A DNA stretch of 64,000 bases from Sphingosinicella ginsenosidimutans (GCF_007995055.1 NZ_VOQQ01000001.1:124001-188000), one strand, 5' to 3'; positions 1-9,905 are shown, numbered from the stretch's first letter. The notes: a model not told the origin generated them from the letters alone. Program-made: numbers and translations.

Positions 1-156
1 ATCTCGATGCTCGGCTGGGTCCGCAACCTCATCGGCTTCTACGAGGCCGCCGAGCTGGTCGATTATGCGAGCCTGAGGCACGTGCCCGCCTGGCTGGAGC
101 GCGGGCTTGCGCGTCCCGCCGTCCAGCGCGGGATCACGATTCCGGCGCGGACCTAG
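1..156 (+). CDS. Glutathione S-transferase family protein, C-terminal end (partial)
   Basis: The frame is open from the first base and gives 51 residues before a TAG. The tail, with an aromatic helix followed by PAWLERGLARPAVQRG, matches the end of the all-alpha C-terminal domain of glutathione S-transferases, where a 'W...RPAVQRG' segment is typical, as in YfcG/YghU-like disulfide-bond oxidoreductases. The glutathione-binding thioredoxin domain lies outside the window, so subfamily and substrate cannot be told. It converges on dnaJ with a 28-bp spacer that holds a GC hairpin. Confidence 0.6.
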   Translation: MSMLGWVRNLIGFYEAAELVDYASLRHVPAWLERGLARPAVQRGITIPART

Positions 157-160
157 ACGT

Positions 161-178
161 TCGCGCCGGGGGGCGCGA
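161..178. terminator. GC hairpin between convergent genes
   Basis: Arms TCGCGCC and GGCGCGA pair perfectly around GGGG. It lies between the stop of the GST-like gene and the stop of dnaJ, so it could serve both strands. There is no T-run, so it is not a classic intrinsic terminator. Confidence 0.3.
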
Positions 179-184
179 CTGCCG

Positions 185-1309
185 TCAGCCGGTGATCGCG
201 TCCTTCAGTTTCTGGAAGAAGGTGCGAGAATTGGGGCATTCGTCCCCGGTCTCGGTCTCGCGGAAGGCTTCGAGCAACTCGCGTTGCCTTGCGCTGAGCC
301 TGGTCGGGGTCTCGACCTCGATCTCGATCACCATGTCGCCGCGGCCACGGGCGTTCAACGCGGGCATCCCCGCGCCGCGCAGGCGCAGCTGCTTGCCCGA
401 CTGGATCCCGGCCGGGATACGGACTTCGTTCGGCGCGCGATCGAGCCCCGGCACCTCGATGCAGCCGCCGAGCGCCGCGGTCGTGAAGCTGATCGGCGCG
501 CGGCAGAACAGGGTCGTGCCGTCACGCTGGAAGATGGCGTGCCGGGCGAGGTGGACGAAGATGTAGAGATCGCCCGCCGGCCCGCCGCGCACGCCCGCCT
601 CGCCTTCCCCGGCCAGGCGGATGCGGGTGCCCTCGTCGACGCCGGCGGGGATGTTGACGGTCAGCGTCTTGCGCTTCTCCACACGGCCCTCGCCCCGGCA
701 GGAGCGGCAGGGATCGGCGATCATCTCGCCGACGCCGCGGCAGACCGGGCAGGTCTGCTCGACCACGAAGAAACCCTGGCGCGCGCGGACCTGGCCGTGG
801 CCGCCGCAGGTGTTGCAGGTCCGGGCGGAGGTGCCCGGCTTGGCGCCCGAACCGCCGCATGGCTCGCACGTCGCGGTGGTGTCGATCGAAAGCTCGACCT
901 CGCGGCCCTCGAACGCATCCTCGAGCCGGATTTCGAGATCGTAGCGCAGGTCCGATCCGCGCCGGACGTCGCGCTGGCGGCCCTGGGCGCCGCCCATGAA
1001 CTCGCCGAAGATATTGTCGAAAATGTCGGCGAAGGACCCGAAATCCTGGGCGCCACCCGCAGGACCACCGCCGAAGCCGCCATTCTGGAAGGCGGCATGG
1101 CCGAACCGATCATAGGCGGCGCGCTTCTGCGGATCCTTCAGGCAGTCATAGGCCTGGCTGATCGCCTTGAACCGCGCCTCGGCATCCGGGCACCCGCCAT
1201 TGCGGTCGGGATGGCATTCCATCGCGAGCCGGCGATAGGCGGATTTGATCGTCTTGTCGTCCGCGCTCCGATCGACCTGGAGCAGCTCGTAATAATCGGT
1301 TTCAACCAT
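185..1309 (-). CDS. dnaJ: Chaperone protein DnaJ
   Basis: Hsp40 co-chaperone that stimulates the DnaK ATPase and delivers unfolded clients in the cytoplasm. The 374 residues show an N-terminal J domain (about 1-70) with the HPD signature in MECHPDRN, a Gly/Phe linker, a zinc-binding region with four CxxCxGxG modules (CEPCGGSG, CNTCGGHG, CPVCRGVG, CRSCRGEG; about 140-215), and a C-terminal substrate-binding domain. Length is normal for type I DnaJ. It lies downstream of dnaK on the same strand, with a 149-bp repeat-rich spacer. The SD GAGGG, 4 nt before the ATG, is itself one arm of a palindromic repeat. Confidence 0.98.
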   Translation of the reverse strand: MVETDYYELLQVDRSADDKTIKSAYRRLAMECHPDRNGGCPDAEARFKAISQAYDCLKDPQKRAAYDRFGHAAFQNGGFGGGPAGGAQDFGSFADIFDNIFGEFMGGAQGRQRDVRRGSDLRYDLEIRLEDAFEGREVELSIDTTATCEPCGGSGAKPGTSARTCNTCGGHGQVRARQGFFVVEQTCPVCRGVGEMIADPCRSCRGEGRVEKRKTLTVNIPAGVDEGTRIRLAGEGEAGVRGGPAGDLYIFVHLARHAIFQRDGTTLFCRAPISFTTAALGGCIEVPGLDRAPNEVRIPAGIQSGKQLRLRGAGMPALNARGRGDMVIEIEVETPTRLSARQRELLEAFRETETGDECPNSRTFFQKLKDAITG

Positions 1310-1313
1310 TTTT

Positions 1314-1445
1314 CCCTCGCCCCTTCAGGGGAGAGGGTAGAGCCGCGAAGCGGCGAAGGGAGAGGGGCAGTGCCGGACTCTCTACCATCTGCTCATCCTC
1401 TCGGGCTCCCCCTCTCCCCAGCCCTCTCCCCCGGAGGGGAGAGGG
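1314..1445. repeat. Composite palindromic repeat between dnaK and dnaJ
   Basis: Two inverted repeats sit in the dnaK-dnaJ spacer. The one at 1314-1337 is CCCTCgCCCCT/AGGGGaGAGGG. The one at 1422-1445 has perfect 10-bp arms CCCTCTCCCC/GGGGAGAGGG around CGGA. The same 10-bp arm pair recurs at 4494-4516, so this is a dispersed REP-like family. In the transcript it would fold strongly between the two cistrons and could attenuate or stabilise the dnaK message. The 1314-1337 arm overlaps the dnaJ ribosome binding site. Confidence 0.8.
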
Positions 1446-1458
1446 AGGGTCCGTCCGT

Positions 1459-3387
<1,929 letters not shown>

Positions 3388-3466
3388 GCTTTTTTCCTCT
3401 TGCCTCTCAATAGACTGCCGGCCCACGGCCCTTCCAAAGCGACGCGCAGGTCCTGTCGTGACCGGG

Positions 3467-3494
3467 ATATAGGGGGCGATTCTGTTGCGACAAG
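3467..3494 (-). promoter_or_regulatory. Heat-shock (RpoH, sigma-32) promoter of dnaK
   Basis: On the minus strand CTTG (-35) is followed after 17 bp by CCTATAT (-10). This fits the alphaproteobacterial RpoH pattern CTTG-N17/18-CYTATNT exactly. It would give a leader of about 70 nt before dnaK. I see no CIRCE repeat here, so dnaK is likely under sigma-32 rather than HrcA control. Confidence 0.65.
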
Positions 3495-3520
3495 AAGCTT
3501 GCTTGTCCTAAGGGCAGGCC

Positions 3521-3967
3521 ATGCGCTCGCTTGTCCCGGCCCTGGCCGTTTCCCTCGCCCTCGCCGCCTGCCACGGGGCGCCCGAAACCCCGCATGCCAC
3601 CGTGACCGGCGCGGTCGTCACCCTGCCGCCGATTCCGGACCGGCCGGGCGTCGCCTATTTCATGGCCGAGACGACGCAGCCGACCCGACTGACGGGCATC
3701 GCAAGCCCCGCGATCGGCCGCATCGAGCTCCACGAATCGATGATGCAGGGGAACATGTCGACGATGCGCCCGCTCGCCGCCGTGCCGGTGACGCCCGGCA
3801 CGCCGACCGCCTTCGCGCCGGGGGGCAAGCACGCCATGCTCTACGACATCGCGCCCAGCGTCCGCGCCGGGGGCACAGTGCGCCTCACCTTCACGTTCGA
3901 CGGGCTGCCCCCGGTCAGCGTCGATGCCGAGGTTCGCGATTTCGGCGCGGGCCATGCCGGGCACTGA
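3521..3967 (+). CDS. PCuAC-family copper chaperone, predicted lipoprotein
   Basis: 148 residues with a signal peptide ending in a clean lipobox (LAAC at about 15-18), so probably anchored in an envelope membrane facing the periplasm. The body has the PCuAC (DUF461) copper-binding arrangement: HESMM, then MSTM, and after about 20 residues HAM (H-x10-M-x21-H-x-M style), plus two His near the C terminus (AGHAGH). The family binds Cu(I) and helps metallate the CuA site of cytochrome oxidase. It is divergent from dnaK across 133 bp that hold the dnaK promoter. ATG start; a weak AGGGCAGG lies just upstream. Confidence 0.85.
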   Translation: MRSLVPALAVSLALAACHGAPETPHATVTGAVVTLPPIPDRPGVAYFMAETTQPTRLTGIASPAIGRIELHESMMQGNMSTMRPLAAVPVTPGTPTAFAPGGKHAMLYDIAPSVRAGGTVRLTFTFDGLPPVSVDAEVRDFGAGHAGH

Positions 3968-3997
3968 TCCGGCGCTCCCCCCGTTTCGGGGGAAGAG

Positions 3998-4468
3998 GTG
4001 ACAGGGCGTCCCCTCACCCAGGGCGAGATCAAGATCGCCCGCTCCGTCTTCGGCGATTCGATCGACTATGCGCCGGTGCGGATCGCCAGGCGCAAATGGT
4101 GGCCATTCCAGCCGCGCGAGACGCTGATGAGCCCGTGCGGCCATGTCCACGTCCACCCGGCGAGCACGCTGTGGAGCGAGGATTATTCGGCCGAGAGGAT
4201 CGAGCTCCAGGGCCTGCTGATGCACGAGCTCACCCACGTCCTCCAGGCGCAGGAGCGCGGGCGCTTCTACCTGCCGCTGATGCGCCATCCCTTCTGCCGC
4301 TACGGCTACCGGATCGTGCCGGGACGCCCGTTCGACCGCTACGGGATCGAGCAGCAGGGCGAACTCGTCCGCCACCTCTTCTTCGCCCGCAACGGCCGGA
4401 CGCTTCCCGGCATGGCGAGCCGCGAGGAATTGGAGCGGATCGTGCGGCCACGCTTCGGCGGGCCTTAG
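3998..4468 (+). CDS. HELTH-motif protein of unknown function (zinc-peptidase-like)
   Basis: 156 residues from a GTG preceded by GGGGGAAGAG. The central HELTHVLQ has the HExxH form of zincin metallopeptidases, with candidate zinc His residues and catalytic Glu, and another His-rich stretch (GHVHVHP) precedes it. No signal peptide or membrane segment is visible. Such proteins are often labelled 'vgr-related' in sphingomonad genomes, which says little about function. Proteolytic activity is inferred from the motif only; a third zinc ligand is not obvious. It lies 30 bp after the PCuAC gene and may share its transcript. Confidence 0.6.
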   Translation: MTGRPLTQGEIKIARSVFGDSIDYAPVRIARRKWWPFQPRETLMSPCGHVHVHPASTLWSEDYSAERIELQGLLMHELTHVLQAQERGRFYLPLMRHPFCRYGYRIVPGRPFDRYGIEQQGELVRHLFFARNGRTLPGMASREELERIVRPRFGGP

Positions 4469-4493
4469 GGCGGACGAAATTCACAACTTCGCT

Positions 4494-4596
4494 CCCTCTC
4501 CCCGGCGGGGAGAGGGCTGGGGTGAGGGGGCTCGGCGGTCGAGAACAATCCCAAACGCCCGACACCCTCACCCTGCCCTCTCCCTTGAGGGAGAGG
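4494..4596. repeat. Dispersed palindromic repeat, composite
   Basis: Two hairpins flank a spacer: 4494-4516 has perfect 10-bp arms CCCTCTCCCC/GGGGAGAGGG (loop GGC), and 4577-4596 has 8-bp arms CCTCTCCC/GGGAGAGG (loop TTGA). The inner flanks (GGGCTGGGGTGAGGG and CCCTCACCCTGCCC) also pair, making one large imperfect inverted repeat of about 100 bp. It occupies most of the 209-bp gap between two convergent genes; I see no gene in the rest of the gap. The first hairpin matches the one in the dnaK-dnaJ spacer. Confidence 0.8.
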
Positions 4597-4677
4597 AGAA
4601 AAAACCGACTGTCGATCCGCCCTGGACCGCCCCGTCCGCTTCGCCGCCGGCGAGCTATCGAACGGGGTGTGGGGATT

Positions 4678-5646
4678 CTACGTCCCGGACTGCGAATAAA
4701 GCGTCGCGATCCGCGCCGCCGATGCGCGGAGCTCCGCCCGCAATTCATCCGGAGCGAGCACTTCGATCCGGTCTCGAAAGCCGAGCAGGAGCCCGGCGGC
4801 GTGGGCGATGCTCTCGATCGGGATCGTCGCGCGGCGGCGGCCCCGGTCGTCGGGAGTCGCGGCGTGGATGGCCTCCGCCGCGTCGGCGCCGAGGCGGTCG
4901 ATCGTCGACATCGCCTCGGGATGGACGATCAGGTCCGCCGTTCCCTGCTGGAGGCTGCGCTCGAAGCGGGCGACCTCGGCGGTCCAGTGGGCGGCGATAT
5001 CGAAACCGGCCGGCCGATCGAACGTCTCGTCGAGCAGCTCGAAATCGCGGATGCCGGCGAGGCGATAGGTGCGAAGCGCTTCGCCCGCGCGCGCCACCAG
5101 ATACCAGCGCCCGCCCTTCAGGACGAGGCCGAGCGGATCGAGTGTGCGGCGCCGCTCGCCGGCCCAGCTTTCGTAGCGGATCGCGATCCGCCGCTGCGCC
5201 CAGACCGCCGAGGCGACCTCGCCGAGCCGCTCCGCCGGCATCGGCCGGCGATACCAGTCGGCCGGATCGAGATGGAAGCGATCGGCGACCCGCAGCGCCG
5301 CATCGCCCGCGCCCGGCGGCAGCGCGGCGAGCAGCTTCAGCCGCGCCGCCGACGCTGCCTCGCCGATCCCCAATTCCTCCATCGGCCCGCCGAGCCCCAT
5401 CAGCAGCACCGCCTCGGCCTCGGCGGCGGTCAGCCCGGTGAGCCGCGTGCGATAGCCGTCGAGCAGAGCGAAGCCGCCGCCCGGCCCGCGATCGGCATAG
5501 ACCGGCACGCCCGCTGCGCTCAGCGCGTCGACATCGCGGTAGATGGTCCGCTGCGACACCTCGAACCGCTCGGCCAGCGCCGCGGCGGTGACGCGCCCGT
5601 GGGTCTGCAGCGTGATCAGGATCGAAAGCAGGCGGGACGCGCGCAT
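4678..5646 (-). CDS. YafY/WYL-domain transcriptional regulator
   Basis: 322 residues starting MRASRLLSILITLQ, with SD GGGAGA upstream. An N-terminal DeoR-like winged helix-turn-helix (about 1-60; VSQRTIYRDVDALS is the recognition helix) is followed by a WYL ligand-sensing domain (about 130-230; GGRWYLVAR lies in the characteristic strand) and a WCX-like C-terminal extension. Family members bind palindromes near their own promoter and respond to small ligands. It is divergent from the lysE/NIPSNAP genes, and the 80-bp space between holds a perfect palindrome, so it probably controls both directions. Confidence 0.88.
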   Translation of the reverse strand: MRASRLLSILITLQTHGRVTAAALAERFEVSQRTIYRDVDALSAAGVPVYADRGPGGGFALLDGYRTRLTGLTAAEAEAVLLMGLGGPMEELGIGEAASAARLKLLAALPPGAGDAALRVADRFHLDPADWYRRPMPAERLGEVASAVWAQRRIAIRYESWAGERRRTLDPLGLVLKGGRWYLVARAGEALRTYRLAGIRDFELLDETFDRPAGFDIAAHWTAEVARFERSLQQGTADLIVHPEAMSTIDRLGADAAEAIHAATPDDRGRRRATIPIESIAHAAGLLLGFRDRIEVLAPDELRAELRASAARIATLYSQSGT

Positions 5647-5667
5647 TTTTCTCCCATAGCGCAATAT

Positions 5668-5688
5668 AACTGACAAAGGATGTCAGTT
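5668..5688. promoter_or_regulatory. Likely operator of the WYL regulator
   Basis: Perfect inverted repeat AACTGACA-AAGGA-TGTCAGTT, 8-bp arms and 5-bp spacer, midway between the divergent WYL regulator and the LysE-family gene. It lies 21 bp upstream of the regulator start and 38 bp upstream of lysE, in a locally AT-richer patch. Its symmetry and position suit a dimeric regulator acting on both promoters. Confidence 0.65.
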
Positions 5689-5726
5689 TATCGGCTTTAG
5701 AAGGTCTCCCGACTCGAGGGAGGACA

Positions 5727-6377
5727 ATGAGCGATCCGCTGATCCTGTGGGCCTTCGCCGCGGCGGCGGTGGCGATCGTCATCGTGCCCGGCGCCGACAT
5801 GGCGATCATCCTGACGAGCGCGCTCGGCGGCGGCCGCGCGGCGGGCCTCGCCGCGGTCGGCGGGATCTGCATGGGCGCGGCGACGCACATCGCCTTCAGC
5901 GCGATCGGGATCAGCGCGCTGGTCGCCGCCAGCCCGGTCGCGCTGGCGCTGCTCGGCTGGGCCGGCGCGGCCTATATCGTCTGGCTCGGCGCCGGCTTCC
6001 TGAGGAGCAGCGGCGCGGCGCTCCCGCTCGCGGCCGCCGGCCGGATCGCCCCGGCCGAGGCGTGGCGCCGAGGGGTCACGACCAACCTGCTCAATCCCAA
6101 GGCCTATCTCTTCATGCTGGTCGTCTTTCCGCAGTTCATCCGCGCGGGCGGCTGGCCGGCCGGCGTGCAGGCGCTGGTGCTCGGCGCGCTGCTGCTTGCC
6201 ATCGCGGTGCCGATCTACAGCGGCCTCGCCCTCGCCGCCGCGCAGGCCGGACAGGCGCTGGTCCGCCGGCCCGAGACCGGACGGATCATCAATCGCGGTG
6301 CCGGGCTGGTGCTCGTCGCGCTCGGCCTCGCGCTCGCCGCGGGGCAGGCCATCGAAACTCTGGAGGGACTGAAATGA
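5727..6377 (+). CDS. LysE-family translocator (amino acid/metabolite exporter)
   Basis: 216 residues with about six hydrophobic segments in the inner membrane. The N-terminal segment with VIVPGADMAIIL is the conserved first helix of the LysE/RhtB exporter family (PGP-like turn, here PGAD). Family members export amino acids, homoserine lactones or related solutes; the substrate is not predictable here. SD GAGGGAGGA. The stop overlaps the next start (ATGA), so it is translationally coupled to the NIPSNAP gene. Control by the divergent WYL regulator is likely. Confidence 0.88.
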   Translation: MSDPLILWAFAAAAVAIVIVPGADMAIILTSALGGGRAAGLAAVGGICMGAATHIAFSAIGISALVAASPVALALLGWAGAAYIVWLGAGFLRSSGAALPLAAAGRIAPAEAWRRGVTTNLLNPKAYLFMLVVFPQFIRAGGWPAGVQALVLGALLLAIAVPIYSGLALAAAQAGQALVRRPETGRIINRGAGLVLVALGLALAAGQAIETLEGLK

Positions 6378-7165
6378 AGGCGTTCGCGCGCAGCTTCCGC
6401 ATCGCAATGATCGGCCTCGCTCTCGGCATCGGCCTCGCCGGTGCCGCCGCGGCGAGCATCGTCGAGCTGCGACAGTACAAGATCAATCACGGCCAGCGCG
6501 ACGCCTTCGTCGCCTTGTTCGATCGCGAATTCGTCGAGCCGCAGGAGGCGGATGGGATGCGAATCGTCGGCCAGTTCCGCGATCTCGACGATCCGGACCG
6601 CTTCGTGTGGATCCGCAGCTTCCCCGACATGGACTCGCGCGCCCGATCGCTCAACGCCTTCTATTTCGGCCCGGTGTGGCAGGCGCATCGGGACGAGGCG
6701 AACCCGATGCTGTTCGACAATGACAATGTCCTGCTCCTCCACCCCTCCTCCCCAACCGGCGATTTCCCGCCGGCGGCGGCGCGCTCTGCCCACCGCGCGC
6801 CGCCAACCCCGCACGGCCTCGTCGTCGCCACCATCTACTATCTCTGGAAGGCGCCCGACGAAGATTTCAGCCGCTTCTTCGACGAGACGATGCGCCCCGC
6901 GATCGCCGCCGCCGGCATTCCCGTCCTCGCGAGCCTGGCGCCGGAAAGCGCACAGAACAATTTCCCGCGCCTTCCCGTCCGCCGGGGCGAGAAGCTGTTC
7001 GTCTGGATCACCCGCTTCGACAGCGAGGCCGACCGCGCCGCCGCCATGCGCCGGCTGGACGCCTCGCCGGCGTGGCGCCGGCTCGCCCCCGGCCTTGCCG
7101 ACAGGATCGAGCGCGCGCCGCAGGTGCTTCGACTCGAGCCGACGCCGCGATCCGCGCTTCGCTGA
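6374..7165 (+). CDS. NIPSNAP-family protein, exported, tandem domain
   Basis: 263 residues with an N-terminal hydrophobic signal (about 5-27, ending AGAAAA). A ferredoxin-like NIPSNAP domain (about 28-125; IVELRQYKINHGQRDAF, FVWIRSFPDM, FYFGPVW) is followed by a second, more divergent copy (about 145-263; IYYLWKAPDEDF, LFVWITRFDS). NIPSNAP proteins are dimeric alpha/beta-barrel proteins of uncertain role, sometimes near degradation or transport genes. The start overlaps the lysE stop by 4 nt. The signal peptide places it outside the cytoplasm, which is less usual for the family. Confidence 0.8.
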   Translation: MKAFARSFRIAMIGLALGIGLAGAAAASIVELRQYKINHGQRDAFVALFDREFVEPQEADGMRIVGQFRDLDDPDRFVWIRSFPDMDSRARSLNAFYFGPVWQAHRDEANPMLFDNDNVLLLHPSSPTGDFPPAAARSAHRAPPTPHGLVVATIYYLWKAPDEDFSRFFDETMRPAIAAAGIPVLASLAPESAQNNFPRLPVRRGEKLFVWITRFDSEADRAAAMRRLDASPAWRRLAPGLADRIERAPQVLRLEPTPRSALR

Positions 7166-7224
7166 GTCTTTCCTTCCCCGACGCGCATGCTAGCGTCGCG
7201 CGCTCTTGGGGTTGGGAGAGACTC

Positions 7225-7737
7225 ATGGATGCGCCGATCGACACGTTTCGCTCCTCGACGGTCGGCTGGCTGAGGGGATCGCTCGCCGGCTGGGGGACGG
7301 TGATCCTGGCGCTCGCCGGCCTCATCCTCACCGCCGCCGGCATCGGCGCCGCCCAGACCGGGATGCGCTGGCTGCCGCTGCTGCTCACCGTCATCGCGCT
7401 CGCGATCATCGCCAGCGTGTGGCTGCGCTATCTCGCCGCGACCTACGAGATCACCGAGGAGCGGCTGATCATCCGCCGCGGCATCTTCATGAAAAGCATC
7501 GACGAGATCGAGCTCTACCGGATCAAGGACATCCGACTCAATTTCAGCCTGGTGAACCAGATCGCGGACATCGGCACGCTTGGCATCGCGTCGAGCGACG
7601 AGACCACCCGGAGCGGCGACCTCGTCATCCCCGACGTCGCCCAGGCCCGCGAGCGCCGCGAGACGCTGCGCCGCCTCGTCGACACGGCGAGGCAAAGGCG
7701 GCGGGTGCGCGAATTCGACATGCACGACGACCGTTGA
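7225..7737 (+). CDS. PH-domain membrane protein (YdbT/bPH2 type)
   Basis: 170 residues from an ATG with GGGAGAG upstream; the open frame extends further 5' but without a site. Two transmembrane helices (about 20-45 and 50-70) precede a bacterial PH-like domain of the bPH2 (DUF304) type: YEITEERLIIRRGIF, then ELYRIKDIRL and a short basic tail. The family is membrane-associated and of unknown function. It ends 36 bp from grpE, which converges on it. Confidence 0.82.
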   Translation: MDAPIDTFRSSTVGWLRGSLAGWGTVILALAGLILTAAGIGAAQTGMRWLPLLLTVIALAIIASVWLRYLAATYEITEERLIIRRGIFMKSIDEIELYRIKDIRLNFSLVNQIADIGTLGIASSDETTRSGDLVIPDVAQARERRETLRRLVDTARQRRRVREFDMHDDR

Positions 7738-7743
7738 ACCCCA

Positions 7744-7756
7744 TCGCCTTCGGCGA
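7744..7756. terminator. Small hairpin between convergent genes, repeat fragment
   Basis: TCGCC-TTC-GGCGA, followed by cagggaggac. The stem plus flank resembles one half of the larger palindrome at 19015-19048. It sits between the PH-domain gene and the end of grpE and may reduce read-through on either strand; there is no T-run. Confidence 0.35.
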
Positions 7757-7773
7757 CAGGGAGGACGTGAAGG

Positions 7774-8313
7774 CTAGGGCTTCTTCGCCACACCCACCAG
7801 CGCTGGCCTGAGCAGCCGGTCCTTGATCGTGTAGCCGGCCTGCATCTCCTGGACGATGGTACCGGGCTCGGCGGTGTCGCTCGGCACCTCGATCATCGCC
7901 TGGTGGAGATGCGGGTCGAGCTTCTCGCCCATGGCGGGGACGCGGGCGATGCCGTGGCGCTGGAAGACATTGTCGATCTCGCGGCCGGTTGCTTCCAAGC
8001 CCGCGACGAGGCCCTTCAGCTTGTCGTCCTCGCGAAGCTCGGCGGGGATCGCGGACAAAGCGCGCTCCAGATTGTCCTTCACCGAAAGCACGTCGCGCGC
8101 GAAGGCGGTGGCGGCATAGGCGGCCGCGTTGACCTTCTCCTGCTCCAGCCGCCGGCGGACGTTCTGCGTCTCGGCCTGGGCATAAAGGACGTTCTGGCGG
8201 ACCTCCTCCAGTTCGGCCTCCAGTGCGCTCAGCCGATCGAGGCTGCTTTCCGCGGCCGCCTCGGGCGCCTCTTCGGCGCCGGTTTCTTCGATGTTCGTTT
8301 CGTTCTCGCTCAT
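7774..8313 (-). CDS. grpE: Nucleotide exchange factor GrpE
   Basis: 179 residues. Cytoplasmic dimer that releases ADP from DnaK. An acidic, disordered N terminus (MSENETNIEE...) leads to a long coiled coil (about 28-90; LEAELEEVRQNVLYAQAETQ) and the C-terminal beta domain with the GrpE signature (DPHLHQAMIEVPSD...PGTIVQEMQAGYTIKDRLLRPA, read in two parts). Its start overlaps the hrcA stop (ATGA), the usual alphaproteobacterial hrcA-grpE pair. Confidence 0.97.
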   Translation of the reverse strand: MSENETNIEETGAEEAPEAAAESSLDRLSALEAELEEVRQNVLYAQAETQNVRRRLEQEKVNAAAYAATAFARDVLSVKDNLERALSAIPAELREDDKLKGLVAGLEATGREIDNVFQRHGIARVPAMGEKLDPHLHQAMIEVPSDTAEPGTIVQEMQAGYTIKDRLLRPALVGVAKKP

Positions 8314-9350
8314 GCCATCAATCTCGAAAGTGCCTTGGCGGTGAAATCCACGATGGGAACCACCCGCGCATAGTTCAACCGGGTGGGCCCGATCACGCCG
8401 ACGACGCCGACCAGCCGGCCGTCCGCACCGCGATAGGGCGCGGCAATAACCGACGAGCCGGACAAAGCGAACAACTCATTCTCCGATCCGATGAAGATCT
8501 TCATCGCCTCGCCGTCGCGGGCGCGATCGAGCAGACGGGCGATCTCCTCCTTGCCCTCCAGTTCTTCGAGCAGCTGGCGCACCCGTTCGAGATCGGCCGC
8601 GGCGCTGTCGTCGATCAGGTTCGCCTGGCCGCGCACGATCAGCACCGGGCGGCGCGCCATATCCTCAGACCAGAGCGCGAGGCCGCGGGCGATCAGCGCC
8701 TGCGCCGCCTTGTCGAGCGCGGCCTTGCCCTCCCTGATCTCGCCCGCGAGCCGCGCCTGCGCCTCGCGCAGGGTGAGGCCGGAAAGCCGCGCGCTCACAT
8801 AATTGCCGACCTCGGTCAGCATCGAGGGCGTCACCTCGGGCGGAATGTCGATGACCCGGTTTTCGATGCTGCCGTCGCCGCCGACCACGACCGCCACGGC
8901 CTGCCGATCCGAAAGCGGCACGAAGGCAAGCTGCTTGAGCGCCGGCTCCTCGCGCGGGACCAGCACGATGCCGGCGCAGGCGGAAAGGCCGGAAAGCGCC
9001 GCCGTCGCATTGCCGATCGCCTCCTCGATCGGGCCGCCCCTGCCGATCAGCGATTCGATCGCCGCGCGGTCTTCGGCCCGCGGCTCCGCCACCTGCATGA
9101 TCGCATCGACGAACAGGCGCAGGCCGGTTTCCGTCGGCACCCGCCCGGCGGAGGTGTGCGGCGCGGCGAGGAGGCCGGTCTCCTCCAGGTCCTGCATCAC
9201 ATTGCGGATCGATGCGGGCGAGAGATTGAGCGTCGAGGTGCGCGAGATGGTCCGCGATCCGACCGGCTGGCCGCTCTCGATATAGGCCTCGACCACCAGC
9301 CGGAAGACATCGCGGGCGCGATCGCCCATTTCGCCGATACTCGTCGCCAT
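8310..9350 (-). CDS. hrcA: Heat-inducible transcription repressor HrcA
   Basis: 346 residues. Represses CIRCE-controlled genes (normally groESL) and needs GroEL to stay active. An N-terminal winged helix (about 10-85; QPVGSRTISRTS and SPASIRNVMQDLEETG) is followed by a GAF-like dimerisation domain. I start at MATSIGEM; the open frame continues upstream through another gene and is rejected. No strong SD is visible, and the upstream lipoprotein gene ends only 14 bp before, so coupling to it is possible. No CIRCE element was found in this window, so the target lies elsewhere. Confidence 0.95.
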   Translation of the reverse strand: MATSIGEMGDRARDVFRLVVEAYIESGQPVGSRTISRTSTLNLSPASIRNVMQDLEETGLLAAPHTSAGRVPTETGLRLFVDAIMQVAEPRAEDRAAIESLIGRGGPIEEAIGNATAALSGLSACAGIVLVPREEPALKQLAFVPLSDRQAVAVVVGGDGSIENRVIDIPPEVTPSMLTEVGNYVSARLSGLTLREAQARLAGEIREGKAALDKAAQALIARGLALWSEDMARRPVLIVRGQANLIDDSAAADLERVRQLLEELEGKEEIARLLDRARDGEAMKIFIGSENELFALSGSSVIAAPYRGADGRLVGVVGVIGPTRLNYARVVPIVDFTAKALSRLMA

Positions 9351-9364
9351 CGACGCGAATGTAG

Positions 9365-9853
9365 TCAGCCGCGCCGGCCGATGAAATCCCCGATCGGCAA
9401 CAGGCCGGGCGCGGCGCGAAGCGTCTCCCCAAGCGCCTGGTTCGCCGGGCCGCGGCACCCGTAATAATAATCGAGCCGGTCCTCCGACGATCCCGACCAG
9501 CGCACCGTGACGCTCGGCTGATCGGTGATGACGGAGCCGCATTCGGCATGGCCCGGAGTCACCTGACGGACGCCGGAGGCGCGCAGCGGCGCCAGCTTCG
9601 CGACGAACGCCCGCCATTGCTGCGGCGACACGCGAAACCTGCGCTCGCCGGTCACTGCGGTGAAGCGCTCGCCTTCGAACGTGCCGGTGAGATCGGCGCG
9701 GACCGTCACTCGATAGACCGGGCAGGCGCCGAAGCACGGTCCGGTTTCATAGCTGATGCTGGCCGGGACAGGCCGCGCGGGAATGGTCGCGCAGGCCGAC
9801 GCGGCGGCGAGCAGGGACAGTGCGGCGAGCAGGCGAAGGCGGTTCGGGTTCAT
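9365..9853 (-). CDS. DUF6438-type putative lipoprotein
   Basis: 162 residues from an ATG preceded by AAGGAG. The signal segment LLAALSLLAAASACA has a weak lipobox (ASAC), so it may be lipidated in the envelope. The body, with YETGPCFGACPVYRVTV near residue 40 and a final YYGCRGP, fits the DUF6438 pattern with paired cysteines (CFGAC) that could form a disulfide. Function unknown. It lies directly upstream of hrcA on the same strand, 14 bp away, an unexpected neighbour for a heat-shock repressor. Confidence 0.7.
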   Translation of the reverse strand: MNPNRLRLLAALSLLAAASACATIPARPVPASISYETGPCFGACPVYRVTVRADLTGTFEGERFTAVTGERRFRVSPQQWRAFVAKLAPLRASGVRQVTPGHAECGSVITDQPSVTVRWSGSSEDRLDYYYGCRGPANQALGETLRAAPGLLPIGDFIGRRG

Positions 9854-9905
9854 TGGTCGCTCCTTGCCGCCGCCCCTTGCCCCGGGCGGCTGAACCGCGC
9901 CTGTC

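Noticed and set aside
292..348. Tandem ctcgacctcgatctcgatc pattern inside dnaJ
   Set aside because: Reflects codons of alternating Glu/Ile/Val in the conserved DnaJ C-terminal part, not a repeat locus.
3388..3520. CIRCE operator for HrcA upstream of dnaK
   Set aside because: No TTAGCACTC-N9-GAGTGCTAA-like inverted repeat present.
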